64,000 nucleotides of DNA from Kaistella polysaccharea (GTDB lineage Bacteria > Bacteroidota > Bacteroidia > Flavobacteriales > Weeksellaceae): contig NZ_CP084528.1 of assembly GCF_020410745.1 (NCBI RefSeq), positions 1,364,001 through 1,428,000 of the forward strand, in the 5' to 3' direction. The first letter of the stretch is position 1; every line of letters starts with the position of its first letter. The position numbers and the translations under genes were made by a program. Positions 18,045 to 26,875 of this stretch are shown piece by piece. The notes under the pieces were generated by a model. It did no database searches. It was not told where the DNA came from and saw only the letters and a program-made list of their open reading frames with translations.

Positions 18045-19478
18045 TTATTTAGCTTCGAAGTATACTCTTCTGTTCGCTCTGTTTTTCCATTCCGGACATT
18101 TGGTTGCCGGCTCACATTCAGGATATTTCAAATCTGTTTCTCCTTTTCCGATAGAGTTAATTTTACCTGAATTTACCCCATTCTGAATCAAATAATTTTT
18201 CACATTATTTGCTCTTCTTTCAGATAATCTCTGGTTGTACTCATTGGTACCTCTTGTATCAGTTCCACCTACAACGTTATAAGCGCCTTCCGAAGAATTG
18301 ATATAATTAACTGCATTATTTAAAATTGGAGTATTTGAAGGAAGAATTCTGTCTGAATTCAAATCAAATTCAATACCTTCTAATGTTCTTGTATCATCAG
18401 AAACTGTAGATGAAGATGTTGTAGGACAACCGTCGTTTTCAACTGGTCCTGGTACTGTTACACACTTGTCGTACAAGTCGATAACACCATCTAAATCTGC
18501 ATCCAAGGCTACACCAGCACCATCAACTCTCGCTCCGGCAGGCGTATCCAATTGTCTGTCCCAATCATCACATACTCCATCATTGTCAGCATCACCTTTT
18601 TTACAAACTTCAACATCTTGGTTTCTATCAGCCAATACATCTAACTTGTAATAAATTTCCTGAAGTGGATCATGCCAGAATAAATGAGATTCGTGTTTTC
18701 CTAAATTCAAGGTCGCACCTAATGTCAAGTTAATTAAATTGTCCGATGGATTGTCGTTCACAGTTGTTGATCGAGCACCATCAAAAGTTTCGTCACCTGA
18801 AACAAGGTACATTCCTCTTGCTTCAATATCCAAAGATTTCGTCGCACGGTATTTCAAACCTGCACCTGCCTGACCGAATAAACTGCTTAATTTAAAAGGT
18901 TCTTTTTCAGTAATCAGAGATTGGTTATAAACAGGACCTGCATCTTGTCTGTAAGCTCTGTAAGCTAAAGTACCAATACCTGCATAACCATGAAGCGCCC
19001 ATCTGAATGGTGAATGATTATCAACTCTTCTCAAAAGATTAGAGAAGTTAATATCTCCCAAAACTGAAAGCGCATCATATTGAGTTCTTGCACCATCACC
19101 AAGTGTGGTAGTTTCGTGATCTTTTGTATTTACAAAACCTTGTCTGGTTTCTCCTTTGTCATATTGTAGTTTAAGTCCGAAAGCATGAGTGATTGCTTTA
19201 TCAACACTTAAATATGCAGACCAGCCGTATAAATTTTTTCCAGCTCCAAAACCTTTTATAGAAGTAAGGTCAGAAGACTGCATCAAAGGTACACCTGCTC
19301 CGGCAGAAACTGCCCAGTCATTAAATCTTTTCGATTCCTGCGTAAACGGGGAAACATTTGCTGATCCCGACGTGTAGGCATTTGGATAACCCACAGTCAT
19401 AGGAGCAATTGTGTCCTGTGCAAAGGTAGCCGTTGGTATAGCTAGCGCGAATGCAATAATTGTTAAATTTAGTTTCAT
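18045..19478 (-). CDS. OmpA-family outer membrane protein with thrombospondin type 3 repeats
   Basis: This 477-residue protein has a signal peptide (MKLNLTIIAFALAIPTATFA), an N-terminal beta-barrel of about 230 residues, acidic calcium-binding TSP type 3 repeats (DADNDGVCDDWD, DADLDGVIDLYDKC) at about 295-355, and a C-terminal OmpA domain. The OmpA domain carries GIEFDLNSDRILPSN and NEYNQRLSERRANNVKNYL. The last domain should bind peptidoglycan and anchor the outer membrane. A paralogue lies 82 bases upstream on the same strand. Confidence 0.92.
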   Translation of the reverse strand: MKLNLTIIAFALAIPTATFAQDTIAPMTVGYPNAYTSGSANVSPFTQESKRFNDWAVSAGAGVPLMQSSDLTSIKGFGAGKNLYGWSAYLSVDKAITHAFGLKLQYDKGETRQGFVNTKDHETTTLGDGARTQYDALSVLGDINFSNLLRRVDNHSPFRWALHGYAGIGTLAYRAYRQDAGPVYNQSLITEKEPFKLSSLFGQAGAGLKYRATKSLDIEARGMYLVSGDETFDGARSTTVNDNPSDNLINLTLGATLNLGKHESHLFWHDPLQEIYYKLDVLADRNQDVEVCKKGDADNDGVCDDWDRQLDTPAGARVDGAGVALDADLDGVIDLYDKCVTVPGPVENDGCPTTSSSTVSDDTRTLEGIEFDLNSDRILPSNTPILNNAVNYINSSEGAYNVVGGTDTRGTNEYNQRLSERRANNVKNYLIQNGVNSGKINSIGKGETDLKYPECEPATKCPEWKNRANRRVYFEAK

Positions 19479-19560
19479 ATTTTGTTATTATTTGTAGATT
19501 ACAAGTTTTCTAATATTTTTTACTAAGCGTAATTAAAAACCGTAGTTCTCTATATTAAAA

Positions 19561-20646
19561 TTATTTAGGGCAACCGCTGGTTTCTACAGTTCCCGGCACA
19601 GTTACACATTTATCATAAAGGTCGATAACACCATCTAAGTCAAGATCTAAAGCAACACCAGCTCCGTCAACCCTTGCACCAGCAGGAGTATCTAACTGTC
19701 TGTCCCAATCATCGCAAACACCATCATTATCTAAATCACCTTTTTCACAAACCACCAATTCTGTTGGCATATCCTCCAAAACTTTGATTCTTCCGTGAAT
19801 GTCCTGCAATGGATCGTACCATGATAAATGAGTATCATGCTTACCAAGCTTAAATGTTAGACCTAAATTTACAGTAAACATATTGTCTGAAGTTCCTGGA
19901 TTGATGGCATTATAAGGAGGTCTTGCTGTTTTGCCATAACCACCACCATCAAAAGAATCATCACCTGTTATGGTGTACAATGCTCTTGCTTCAACATCAA
20001 TTAATGGCGAAACATTATATTTCACCCCAGTTCCTAAATGAAACATGAAAGTATCTAAACCAATTTTTTGGTTTATTTCAATTGGAATTCTTGGCGGACT
20101 AGTACTCCATCTTGACATATCATTATCAAGTAACAAAGTCTCATAACCTTGAAAACCTAAACCTGCATAACCGTGTAGCGCCCATCTGTAAGGTGAGTGA
20201 TTGTCTACACGTCTCATTAAGTTTGAAAAATTAATATCTCCCATCAGAGAGACTTGGCGATATTTAGTATACGCTGTTGCGACACCCGCTGCGACACCTA
20301 ATGCGCCAGGCAATAAAGCCTTTTGATTAGTTTCTCCCATTTGGTAATGCACCCCTAAACCAAAAACATGCGTAATCTGCTTGTCTAATGACGCATACAA
20401 ATTATAGCCGAAATTGGTTTTCCCGTCGTAGAAAGAGTTTACATCCGCATTTTGTAAGAAAGCTCCACCGCCACCAACTGATATTGACCAGTCACGAAAC
20501 ATGCGGGAAGAATTGTCAAAGTTACGTACGTCTGCAGAACCAGAAGAAAATGCATTAGGATAATCCCCGATGGTATCGTCGACAGAAGTGCTCTGCGCAA
20601 AGAAAGCTATCGGAAAAGCTAATGTTAATAATAAATTTAATTTCAT
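19561..20646 (-). CDS. OmpA-like barrel paralogue lacking the OmpA domain
   Basis: This 361-residue protein has a signal peptide and the same barrel and TSP type 3 repeats as its neighbour. Shared stretches include NFSNLMRRVDNHSPYRWALHG and CDDWDRQLDTPAGARVDGAG. It ends at VETSGCPK, exactly where the neighbour continues into its peptidoglycan-binding domain. It looks like a tandem duplicate that lost the C-terminal domain, or a barrel that works without anchoring. No remnant of the missing domain is visible in the 82 bases downstream. Confidence 0.85.
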   Translation of the reverse strand: MKLNLLLTLAFPIAFFAQSTSVDDTIGDYPNAFSSGSADVRNFDNSSRMFRDWSISVGGGGAFLQNADVNSFYDGKTNFGYNLYASLDKQITHVFGLGVHYQMGETNQKALLPGALGVAAGVATAYTKYRQVSLMGDINFSNLMRRVDNHSPYRWALHGYAGLGFQGYETLLLDNDMSRWSTSPPRIPIEINQKIGLDTFMFHLGTGVKYNVSPLIDVEARALYTITGDDSFDGGGYGKTARPPYNAINPGTSDNMFTVNLGLTFKLGKHDTHLSWYDPLQDIHGRIKVLEDMPTELVVCEKGDLDNDGVCDDWDRQLDTPAGARVDGAGVALDLDLDGVIDLYDKCVTVPGTVETSGCPK

Positions 20647-20647
20647 A

Positions 20648-21079
20648 TTATTGTTTTTTAATGTTTTTTAATTCTTCCAACAGCAGTCTTGAAAAATCAC
20701 GCTGGTATAAATGTTTTTCATGCGGAATTATTAATTCCGACGAATAAAAGCTAATATTATCAAAAAATACCACATCAATATCAATCATTCTATCTTCGTA
20801 GACTTTTGAAACTGATGTGTCCGATTCCCTTCCCATCGACCTTTCAAGCATTTTAATTAACTTTAATAGATGTACGGGAGAATATTGCGTTTTTATTACT
20901 ATTGCAATATTACAAAAAAAATTATTACTATCAAACTCTACAGGCTCCGTAATAAGCATTTCTGTACGAGCGATAACTGTGCCGAGTTGTGCTTCTATCA
21001 GGCGAATGGCTGTTTTTATATTACTTTGTACATTTCCAAGATTACTTCCGAGTAACAAAGTGGCTTCATGTTGCGACAT
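20648..21079 (-). CDS. folK: 2-amino-4-hydroxy-6-hydroxymethyldihydropteridine diphosphokinase
   Basis: This about 143-residue enzyme activates the pterin with ATP in folate synthesis. It has ATLLLGSNLGNVQSNIKTAI at the N-terminus, MLITEPVEFDSNNFFCNIAI, LKLIKMLERSMGR, and the magnesium-binding RMIDIDVVFFDN. I chose ATG 21079 (MSQHEATLLLG). A longer form from 21088 adds three residues but would begin inside the promoter box. It is divergent from sppA. Confidence 0.9.
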   Translation of the reverse strand: MSQHEATLLLGSNLGNVQSNIKTAIRLIEAQLGTVIARTEMLITEPVEFDSNNFFCNIAIVIKTQYSPVHLLKLIKMLERSMGRESDTSVSKVYEDRMIDIDVVFFDNISFYSSELIIPHEKHLYQRDFSRLLLEELKNIKKQ

Positions 21080-21085
21080 ATAGCA

Positions 21086-21093
21086 CAAATATA
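21086..21093 (-). promoter_or_regulatory. -7 box of folK, possible leaderless promoter
   Basis: The minus strand reads TATATTTG, an exact TAnnTTTG match, with six bases between it and the folK ATG at 21079. Transcription would begin at the start codon. Confidence 0.5.
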
Positions 21094-21102
21094 AAAAGAA
21101 TA

Positions 21103-22857
21103 ATGAAGAGTTTTTTTAAAAATGTTTTAGCAAATATAGTTGCTGTTATCATCATAGCCGCAGTTTTTTCTATTACGCTAATTATGATCATTGCAGCGAG
21201 TGCGCTAAGCGGTGATCAGAAACCAACTATTAAGGAGAAATCAATTCTCACACTCGATTTTAAAACCAATATTATCGACAGTCCCGCGGAAGACCAAGGT
21301 GATTTCTTTGCTTTCAGTGATAAGCAAAAGAATGTAATGATTTACGATATGCTTGAAGCCATTAAAAATGCGAAAGCTGATGATAAAATAAAAGGAATAA
21401 GTATAGAAACAGATGGATTACGTGCCGGATTTACCCAGTTAGATGATTTGCGTGCTGCAATTCAGGATTTTAAGAAGAGTGGCAAATTTGTTTATGCTTA
21501 CGGGAATGTAGTTTCACAGCCAGCATACTATTTAGGGTCGGTTGCAGATCAATATATCCTCAATCCCGCAGGTGGAATTGATTTAAAAGGTTTATCGATG
21601 GAGGTTTTATATATGAAAAGCTTCGCAGATAAATATGGAATCGGCTTACAGATTATTCGACATGGCAAGTATAAATCGGCAGTCGAACCGTTTATGAGAG
21701 ATGATATGTCACCGGAAAATAAGGAACAGCTTTCAACTTTGTTGAATGACATTTGGTCTGTAAACTCAACTAAAATTGCGGCATCTAGAAAAATTGATAC
21801 TGCTCAGTTCCGTACGGTTGTAGATAGTCTTTATGGTACAATTCCAGAACTTACCATTCAACATAAACTCGCGGACCGGTTGATGCAGAAAAGTGAGTAT
21901 GACCAAATGATTAAAACCAAGTTACAACTTAAAGATAAAGACAAACTTTCTAAAGTGTCTTTCAGCAAGTATATCAAATCTTTTGATGAAAAATCTGACA
22001 AGAGCGACCGCATCGCAATTCTATATGCTTCTGGCACCATCTATAATGGTGAAGGTTATCAGGATATTTTCGCTGATAATTTTGTGAAGGATATTAAAAA
22101 ACTGGCAGACAACGATAAAGTAAAGGCGGTGGTACTTCGTGTAAACTCACCAGGCGGAAGTGCAAATGCATCCGACGAAATTTTATTTGAATTACAACAA
22201 CTGAAAAAGAAAAAACCTCTAGTGGTTTCCTTCGGAGACTATGCGGCATCAGGTGGATATTATATTGCCATGGCGGCAGATAAGATTTATTCAGAGCCCA
22301 ATACACTTACCGGATCGATTGGTGTGTTCGGAATGATTCCTTATTTCAAGGAAATCGCTAATAAAAATGGTCTTACTTCACATGCAGTAACTACGAACGC
22401 AAATTCAAATATGTACTCTGCGATTAATGGGGTAACGCCAGGTGGTGTTGCCATGCTCACAAAAAGTGTGGAGCAAACCTATAAAAGATTTGTACATTTT
22501 GTAATTGAAAACCGAAAGAAAACTTTTGAACAAATTGATGAAATTGGTGGCGGCAGAGTTTGGAGTGGAACACGGGCAAAACAAATCGGTCTGGTTGATG
22601 AATTGGGAAGTCTTCAGGATGCAGTAAAATTTGCAGCCCAAAAAGCCAATCTTAAAGATTATGGCATTACCACTTATCCAAAGAAAACAACTGCATTTGA
22701 ACAGTTATTTAAAAATCTTGATGAAAACGAAATTTCTACAAGACTCATTAAAAATAAGATAGGTGCTGATAATTATAAATTATTCGAGCAGATTACCAAT
22801 CCTAAATTTCAGCAAGGCGTAATGATGCAGACGCCGTTCCAGATTAAAATTGATTAG
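21103..22857 (+). CDS. sppA: Signal peptide peptidase SppA, long form
   Basis: This 584-residue membrane serine protease (S49) degrades cleaved signal peptides. An N-terminal membrane anchor (VLANIVAVIIIAAVFSITLIM) is followed by two ClpP-like domains. The second has the nucleophile in SFGDYAASGGYYIAMAADK and then TLTGSIGVFGMIP. The Ser-Lys dyad lysine is expected in the first domain. I chose ATG 21103 (MKSFFKNVLANIV); an open frame extends upstream but lies over folK on the other strand. Confidence 0.93.
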   Translation: MKSFFKNVLANIVAVIIIAAVFSITLIMIIAASALSGDQKPTIKEKSILTLDFKTNIIDSPAEDQGDFFAFSDKQKNVMIYDMLEAIKNAKADDKIKGISIETDGLRAGFTQLDDLRAAIQDFKKSGKFVYAYGNVVSQPAYYLGSVADQYILNPAGGIDLKGLSMEVLYMKSFADKYGIGLQIIRHGKYKSAVEPFMRDDMSPENKEQLSTLLNDIWSVNSTKIAASRKIDTAQFRTVVDSLYGTIPELTIQHKLADRLMQKSEYDQMIKTKLQLKDKDKLSKVSFSKYIKSFDEKSDKSDRIAILYASGTIYNGEGYQDIFADNFVKDIKKLADNDKVKAVVLRVNSPGGSANASDEILFELQQLKKKKPLVVSFGDYAASGGYYIAMAADKIYSEPNTLTGSIGVFGMIPYFKEIANKNGLTSHAVTTNANSNMYSAINGVTPGGVAMLTKSVEQTYKRFVHFVIENRKKTFEQIDEIGGGRVWSGTRAKQIGLVDELGSLQDAVKFAAQKANLKDYGITTYPKKTTAFEQLFKNLDENEISTRLIKNKIGADNYKLFEQITNPKFQQGVMMQTPFQIKID

Positions 22858-22868
22858 GAATAAAAGCC

Positions 22869-22907
22869 AAAAAAATCCCGCACTGAAATTCAGCGCGGGA
22901 TTTTTTT
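22869..22907. terminator. Bidirectional terminator between sppA and the YeaQ-type gene
   Basis: A long stem (AAAAAATCCCGC / GCGGGATTTTTT) encloses a second small palindrome (CTGAA / TTCAG). A/T runs on both sides allow it to serve both converging genes. Confidence 0.85.
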
Positions 22908-22919
22908 ATTTTCTATTAA

Positions 22920-23174
22920 TTATCCACGTTTTGTGGCCATTCCATAGATCCACAGAACTGCTAAAGCTCCGACAACTGCAAGAAGAATTCCTTTAATATC
23001 AAATTCCTCAACAGTTCCCCATCCTAGCATACTACCAATCCATCCTCCAACGAATGCACCTACGATACCTAAAATGATTGTTAAAAGCCAACCCATGTTC
23101 TGGTTTCCTGGCATAATAAGTTTAGCGATTGCTCCTGCGATAAGACCAAAAATGATCCAAGTTAAAATTCCCAT
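22920..23174 (-). CDS. GlsB/YeaQ/YmgE family membrane protein
   Basis: This 84-residue protein has three hydrophobic segments: LTWIIFGLIAGAIAKLIMPG, MGWLLTIILGIVGAFVGGWI and ILLAVVGALAVLWIYGMA. The glycine-rich GAIAKLIMPGNQNMGW motif is typical of the transglycosylase-associated family. Members are stress-induced inner-membrane proteins whose molecular role is unknown. It stands alone, with a terminator on its 3' side. Confidence 0.88.
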   Translation of the reverse strand: MGILTWIIFGLIAGAIAKLIMPGNQNMGWLLTIILGIVGAFVGGWIGSMLGWGTVEEFDIKGILLAVVGALAVLWIYGMATKRG

Positions 23175-23314
23175 AGTTTAAAAATTTAATGTTAGTTATT
23201 AATAATTCACTTTCTCTTCTATTATCAAACATAAGACCAAATTAAAGTCATTTCTGCATTTTTTAATGATCTATAAGATAAAATTAATTAAATAAAACCA
23301 ATAAATAAAACTTT

Positions 23315-24268
23315 TTATCTTTTTTTAAAGAAAGAATCTACAAACTCTGCTCCATTGAACAACTGAAGATCAGTCATTTTCTCACCTACACCAATATATT
23401 TTACCGGTATTTGAAACTGATCAGATATACCAATCACCACACCTCCTTTTGCAGTTCCATCTAATTTAGTAATTGCTAAAGCATTTACTTCTGTCGCCGC
23501 AGTGAACTGTTTTGCCTGTTCGAAAGCATTTTGTCCGGTAGATCCATCGAGCACCAAGAGAATTTCATGTGGTGCGTCGGGTAGAACTTTTTGCATCACG
23601 CGTTTAATTTTCGTGAGTTCATTCATTAGATTCACTTTGTTGTGCAACCTTCCGGCGGTATCTATAATAACCACATCTGCATTATTCGCAACAGCACTTT
23701 GTACCGTGTCAAAAGCCACAGAAGCGGGATCACTTCCCATATTTTGTTTTACGATTGGTACACCAACTCTTTCGCTCCAGATCACCAGTTGATCTACTGC
23801 AGCAGCGCGGAAGGTGTCGGCAGCACCCAATACCACATTTTTACCTTCACTCTTAAACAGGTGCGCTAATTTACCGATGGTCGTAGTTTTTCCTACGCCG
23901 TTTACACCTACAACCATGATGACATAAGGTTTTTTAGTTTCATCAATAGTGCCGCTTCCGGCATGTGGCCCATCAAGAAGCAGATTCGTTATTTCTTCGC
24001 GCAAGATGACATCAAGTTCATCAGTTCCCACAAATTTATCACGGGCAACACGGTTCTCGATTCTTTCAATGATTTTAATGGTGGTCGACGCGCCAACATC
24101 AGAGGCAATAAGCACTTCCTCCAAATCATCCAGAACTTCGTCATCGACTTTAGATTTCCCGACAACCGCTTTCGAAATCTTATCGAAGAACCCCTGACTG
24201 GATTTTTCGAGGCCTTTATCTAAAGTTTCCTTTTCCTCTTTTTTAAAAATTTTTTTATACCAACTCAT
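23315..24268 (-). CDS. ftsY: Signal recognition particle receptor FtsY
   Basis: This 317-residue SRP GTPase docks SRP-ribosome complexes at the membrane. The NG domain has the P loop VVGVNGVGKTTTIGKLA near residue 120, DTAGRLHNKVNLMNEL, TKLDGTAKGG and the closing GVGEKMTDLQLFNGAEFV. It lacks the long acidic A domain of E. coli FtsY, which is usual in this phylum. A TATCTTTG box upstream gives it a promoter separate from the ribosomal protein genes. Confidence 0.96.
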   Translation of the reverse strand: MSWYKKIFKKEEKETLDKGLEKSSQGFFDKISKAVVGKSKVDDEVLDDLEEVLIASDVGASTTIKIIERIENRVARDKFVGTDELDVILREEITNLLLDGPHAGSGTIDETKKPYVIMVVGVNGVGKTTTIGKLAHLFKSEGKNVVLGAADTFRAAAVDQLVIWSERVGVPIVKQNMGSDPASVAFDTVQSAVANNADVVIIDTAGRLHNKVNLMNELTKIKRVMQKVLPDAPHEILLVLDGSTGQNAFEQAKQFTAATEVNALAITKLDGTAKGGVVIGISDQFQIPVKYIGVGEKMTDLQLFNGAEFVDSFFKKR

Positions 24269-24322
24269 TACAAAAGTTCCTATTTAACATTACTAAATAT
24301 AAGCGCTGTCGCCGAAAGCAAA

Positions 24323-24330
24323 CAAAGATA
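24323..24330 (-). promoter_or_regulatory. -7 box of ftsY
   Basis: The minus strand reads TATCTTTG, 54 bases before the ftsY ATG and directly after the terminator of the rpmB-rpmG-DUF4295 operon. Confidence 0.55.
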
Positions 24331-24333
24331 AAA

Positions 24334-24360
24334 TAAAAAAACTATCCAAAAAGGATAGTC
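24334..24360 (-). terminator. Terminator of the rpmB-rpmG-DUF4295 operon
   Basis: A 7-bp perfect stem (ACTATCC / GGATAGT) with a 5-base loop is followed by six or more T on the minus strand. Confidence 0.75.
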
Positions 24361-24386
24361 TTATATATTCGCGATTGTGCCGAATC

Positions 24387-24542
24387 TTATTTTTTTAAAT
24401 AAGCTTCAACCTCGTCAGCGTTCATTACTTTCTCATCAAAAATGTAAGCTCCAGATTTAGGAGATCTTACCATTTTCACAACTTTGGTCATTTTTTTTGA
24501 ACCTGCACCACCTTGAAGCGTTGCTACTACTTTCTTTGCCAT
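24387..24542 (-). CDS. DUF4295 small protein
   Basis: This 51-residue basic protein begins MAKKVVATLQGGAGSKKMTK and ends NADEVEAYLKK. It is the DUF4295 family found between rpmG and ftsY across Flavobacteriia. Its position and charge suggest a ribosome-associated protein, and recent Bacteroidota ribosome work has described extra small subunits. That role is inference. It lies 20 bases after rpmG and precedes a terminator. Confidence 0.85.
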   Translation of the reverse strand: MAKKVVATLQGGAGSKKMTKVVKMVRSPKSGAYIFDEKVMNADEVEAYLKK

Positions 24543-24562
24543 TTTCTATAACTTTAAAAAAA

Positions 24563-24745
24563 TTATTTAATTTCTTTGTGAACCGTATATTTCTTAAGAA
24601 CAGGGTTGAATTTTTTCAACTCTAATCTCTCAGTCGTGTTCTTTTTATTTTTGGTAGTGATGTATCTTGACATTCCTGCTACTCCGGTTTCTTTGTGCTC
24701 AGTGCACTCCAAAATCACCTGTACTCTATTTCCTTTTTTTGCCAT
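24563..24745 (-). CDS. rpmG: 50S ribosomal protein L33
   Basis: This 60-residue protein has the L33 pattern [35 protein letters not shown] and [12 protein letters not shown]. The zinc-binding cysteine pairs are absent: only one cysteine is present, so this is a zinc-independent form. It begins three bases after the rpmB stop. Confidence 0.95.
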   Translation of the reverse strand: MAKKGNRVQVILECTEHKETGVAGMSRYITTKNKKNTTERLELKKFNPVLKKYTVHKEIK

Positions 24746-24748
24746 GAT

Positions 24749-24991
24749 TTATGATTTTTTGATGAAACCACTTCTAGTTCCTCTTAATATTGCTTCTTCA
24801 ATCCCTATTCTGTTGATAATTCTCAATCCGTGAGCTGAAACTTTTAAAGTTACAGATTTCTCTTGCTCTGGAAGGTAAAATTTCTTTTCCAATAAGTTAA
24901 TTTCAAAACGACGTTTCGTTCTGTTATTAGCGTGAGAAACATTGTTTCCTACCATGGCACGCTTTCCGGTTATTTGGCAAATTCTTGACAT
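24749..24991 (-). CDS. rpmB: 50S ribosomal protein L28
   Basis: This 80-residue protein begins [20 protein letters not shown] and continues [19 protein letters not shown], the L28 signature. It is the first gene of a three-gene operon. No exact TAnnTTTG box is seen upstream; a one-mismatch TTATTTTG followed by CAC lies about 45 bases before the start. Confidence 0.95.
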   Translation of the reverse strand: MSRICQITGKRAMVGNNVSHANNRTKRRFEINLLEKKFYLPEQEKSVTLKVSAHGLRIINRIGIEEAILRGTRSGFIKKS

Positions 24992-25138
24992 ATCTCGATG
25001 TTCTTATTTCTGAATAAATATTTGAGAGTGCAAAATAACGAAGAATTTTTTAGTTAGACAAATATAATTCAGATTTATTTTGAAGAAAATCACAGAACCA
25101 AGTCCTTCATTTATTCTCAAATCTTTTGCAAGATGTTC

Positions 25139-26158
25139 TTATTTAATATTTACTTCACGTTCCAGGGCGATTCCAAATTTTTGATATACCGAATCAATGA
25201 TCATGGCCGAAAAATCGTAAATTTCTCTACCTGTTGCTTTACCTGTTTTGTTCACGATCACCAAAGCTTGCAACTCGTGCGAAGCAACGTTTCCGATTTG
25301 CTTCCCTTTCCATCCACACTGCTCGATGAGCCAGCCTGCAGGAATTTTTACCAAATCACCCTGCGGATAGTTCGGCATTTCGGGATGTTTTTCACGAACG
25401 ATTAAAAACTGGTCCGTAGGAATTGACGGATTTTTAAAAAAACTCCCGGCATTGCCAATCACTTTTGGATTCGGCAATTTGCTTTGTCTAATGCTAATTA
25501 CCGCTTTCGAAACCTCTTGAATCGTCGGATTTTCAATTCCTAAATCCTGTAATTCCGATTTAATTGCGCCATAATCCGTTTTTATCACATGATTTTTCCG
25601 GGTTAATTTAAAGGTTACTTCTAAAATAACATATTTCCCTTTTCCTTCTCTTTTAAAAACAGATTCGCGGTAGCCAAAATTGCATTTTTGATGATCAAAT
25701 TTTTCGACTTCCAAAGTTTCTAAATTCAGTACTTTACAATTTACAAAAGTGTCTTTAATTTCAGTTCCGTACGCACCGATATTTTGCATTGGTGAAGTCC
25801 CTACATTCCCGGGAATTAGAGATAAATTCTCTAAGCCACCATAATTTTTATTCAAACAGAATAGCACAAATTCATGCCAGTTTTCACCCGCTTTTGAAGT
25901 TACTAAAACTTCATTTTCATTTAGATATTCTTCTTCAATTCCTTTTAAATGTAACTGAATTACGATACCCTCGAAATCCTGAGTAAACAGAATATTACTG
26001 CCGCCACCAAGAAATAAAATGGCGAGTGAGTGAGTTTTTGAAAATTTGATTGTTTCTATTAATTCTTCCAAAGAACTAACTTCTGCAAAATATTTTGCCG
26101 AAACATCAACCCCAAAAGTGTTGTGATTTTTTAATGAAAAATTTTCCTGGATATTCAT
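25139..26158 (-). CDS. murB: UDP-N-acetylenolpyruvoylglucosamine reductase
   Basis: This 339-residue flavoenzyme reduces UDP-GlcNAc-enolpyruvate to UDP-MurNAc for peptidoglycan. It has the FAD-binding LAILFLGGGSNILF, LIPGNVGTSPMQNIGAYG, the substrate arginine in CNFGYRESVFK, and the catalytic serine in NAGSFFKNP. The C-terminal AGWLIEQCGWKGKQIG is typical of the type I E. coli-like form. Its ATG directly follows the stop of the DUF2199 gene. Confidence 0.95.
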   Translation of the reverse strand: MNIQENFSLKNHNTFGVDVSAKYFAEVSSLEELIETIKFSKTHSLAILFLGGGSNILFTQDFEGIVIQLHLKGIEEEYLNENEVLVTSKAGENWHEFVLFCLNKNYGGLENLSLIPGNVGTSPMQNIGAYGTEIKDTFVNCKVLNLETLEVEKFDHQKCNFGYRESVFKREGKGKYVILEVTFKLTRKNHVIKTDYGAIKSELQDLGIENPTIQEVSKAVISIRQSKLPNPKVIGNAGSFFKNPSIPTDQFLIVREKHPEMPNYPQGDLVKIPAGWLIEQCGWKGKQIGNVASHELQALVIVNKTGKATGREIYDFSAMIIDSVYQKFGIALEREVNIK

Positions 26159-26683
26159 TTATTGCGAAATATTTGACATCATGTTGTGGATTCTCTTTTC
26201 TGCTTCCTCTTTCGTAATTCCGTGATAGAAATCAACTACAAACGGGTGGCTAAAATCCAACTGAGGATAAACTTCCGGTCGTTCATTCCCGGGTTTAGTT
26301 TTAACATCCATGGCGATACTTTTTTCAAATTGATAATCCGGCAGCGCATTGCTTAACCAACCAAAGTAAACGGTTTCATGATTTGTATTATTAAAGTTGG
26401 CAACATAGTCGTCGTAATTCTCTTCACTTACAGAAACCCAAAGTCCGTATTCCAGATATAGCGAGGATTTCGCAACCTTCTGCTTTAAAACAACTCGAAT
26501 AAACCGATCAGTTCGGTCTGGATATTCAATGGTGCAAAAATCTTCATCAATATGAATTTTGTACGTATTTTTTTGTTCTTCAGTCAGCCAATAATAGGAA
26601 TTGGGATACGCAAAAGTAAGCGCAGGATAAGAATGATGAATTTCACCGCAAATACCACATTTATTTTCTGAGTTCATTTTCAA
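26159..26683 (-). CDS. DUF2199 domain protein
   Basis: This about 174-residue protein begins with a zinc-ribbon-like CGICGEIH and continues with the DUF2199 body, including ALTFAYPNSYYWLTEEQK and EDFCTIEYPDRTDRFIRVVL, LYLEYGLWVSVSEENYDDYV and YFGWLSNALPDYQ. Family function is unknown. Two ATGs two codons apart (26683 and 26677) are possible starts. It touches murB with no gap, which suggests co-transcription with no obvious functional link. Confidence 0.8.
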   Translation of the reverse strand: MKMNSENKCGICGEIHHSYPALTFAYPNSYYWLTEEQKNTYKIHIDEDFCTIEYPDRTDRFIRVVLKQKVAKSSLYLEYGLWVSVSEENYDDYVANFNNTNHETVYFGWLSNALPDYQFEKSIAMDVKTKPGNERPEVYPQLDFSHPFVVDFYHGITKEEAEKRIHNMMSNISQ

Positions 26684-26722
26684 AAATTTATACAGATTCT
26701 ATTAAATAAAAAAAGGAAGTAC

Positions 26723-26812
26723 TTATAACTTCAGTTCGTTGTAAACTTCGCTGAGTGAAACGCCTCTACGATCGTAATTTTTAGTAACCATTGAAGCAAA
26801 ACCTTTGCGCAT
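26723..26812 (-). CDS. Possible 29-residue small protein or gene remnant
   Basis: An ATG-initiated frame encodes 29 residues beginning MRKGFASMVTKNYDRRGVSL and ending NELKL. It is preceded by an in-frame stop and lies alone between the aminotransferase terminator and DUF2199. The composition looks protein-like. I do not recognise it, and chance or a decayed 3' end are equally possible. Confidence 0.25.
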   Translation of the reverse strand: MRKGFASMVTKNYDRRGVSLSEVYNELKL

Positions 26813-26841
26813 TTACCTTAAAAAAAAATACTAAAAATAAA

Positions 26842-26866
26842 TAAAAAGCGGGCTAAAAAACCCGCT
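26842..26866 (-). terminator. Terminator of the aminotransferase gene
   Basis: A 6-bp GC stem (AGCGGG / CCCGCT) with an 8-base loop is followed by TTTTTAT on the minus strand, 10 bases after the stop. Confidence 0.8.
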
Positions 26867-26875
26867 CCTATTTAA

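Noticed and set aside
20989-21102. Upstream extension of SppA to ATG 20989
   Set aside because: The extension is antisense to folK and would bury the N-terminal membrane anchor; ATG 21103 gives the normal start.
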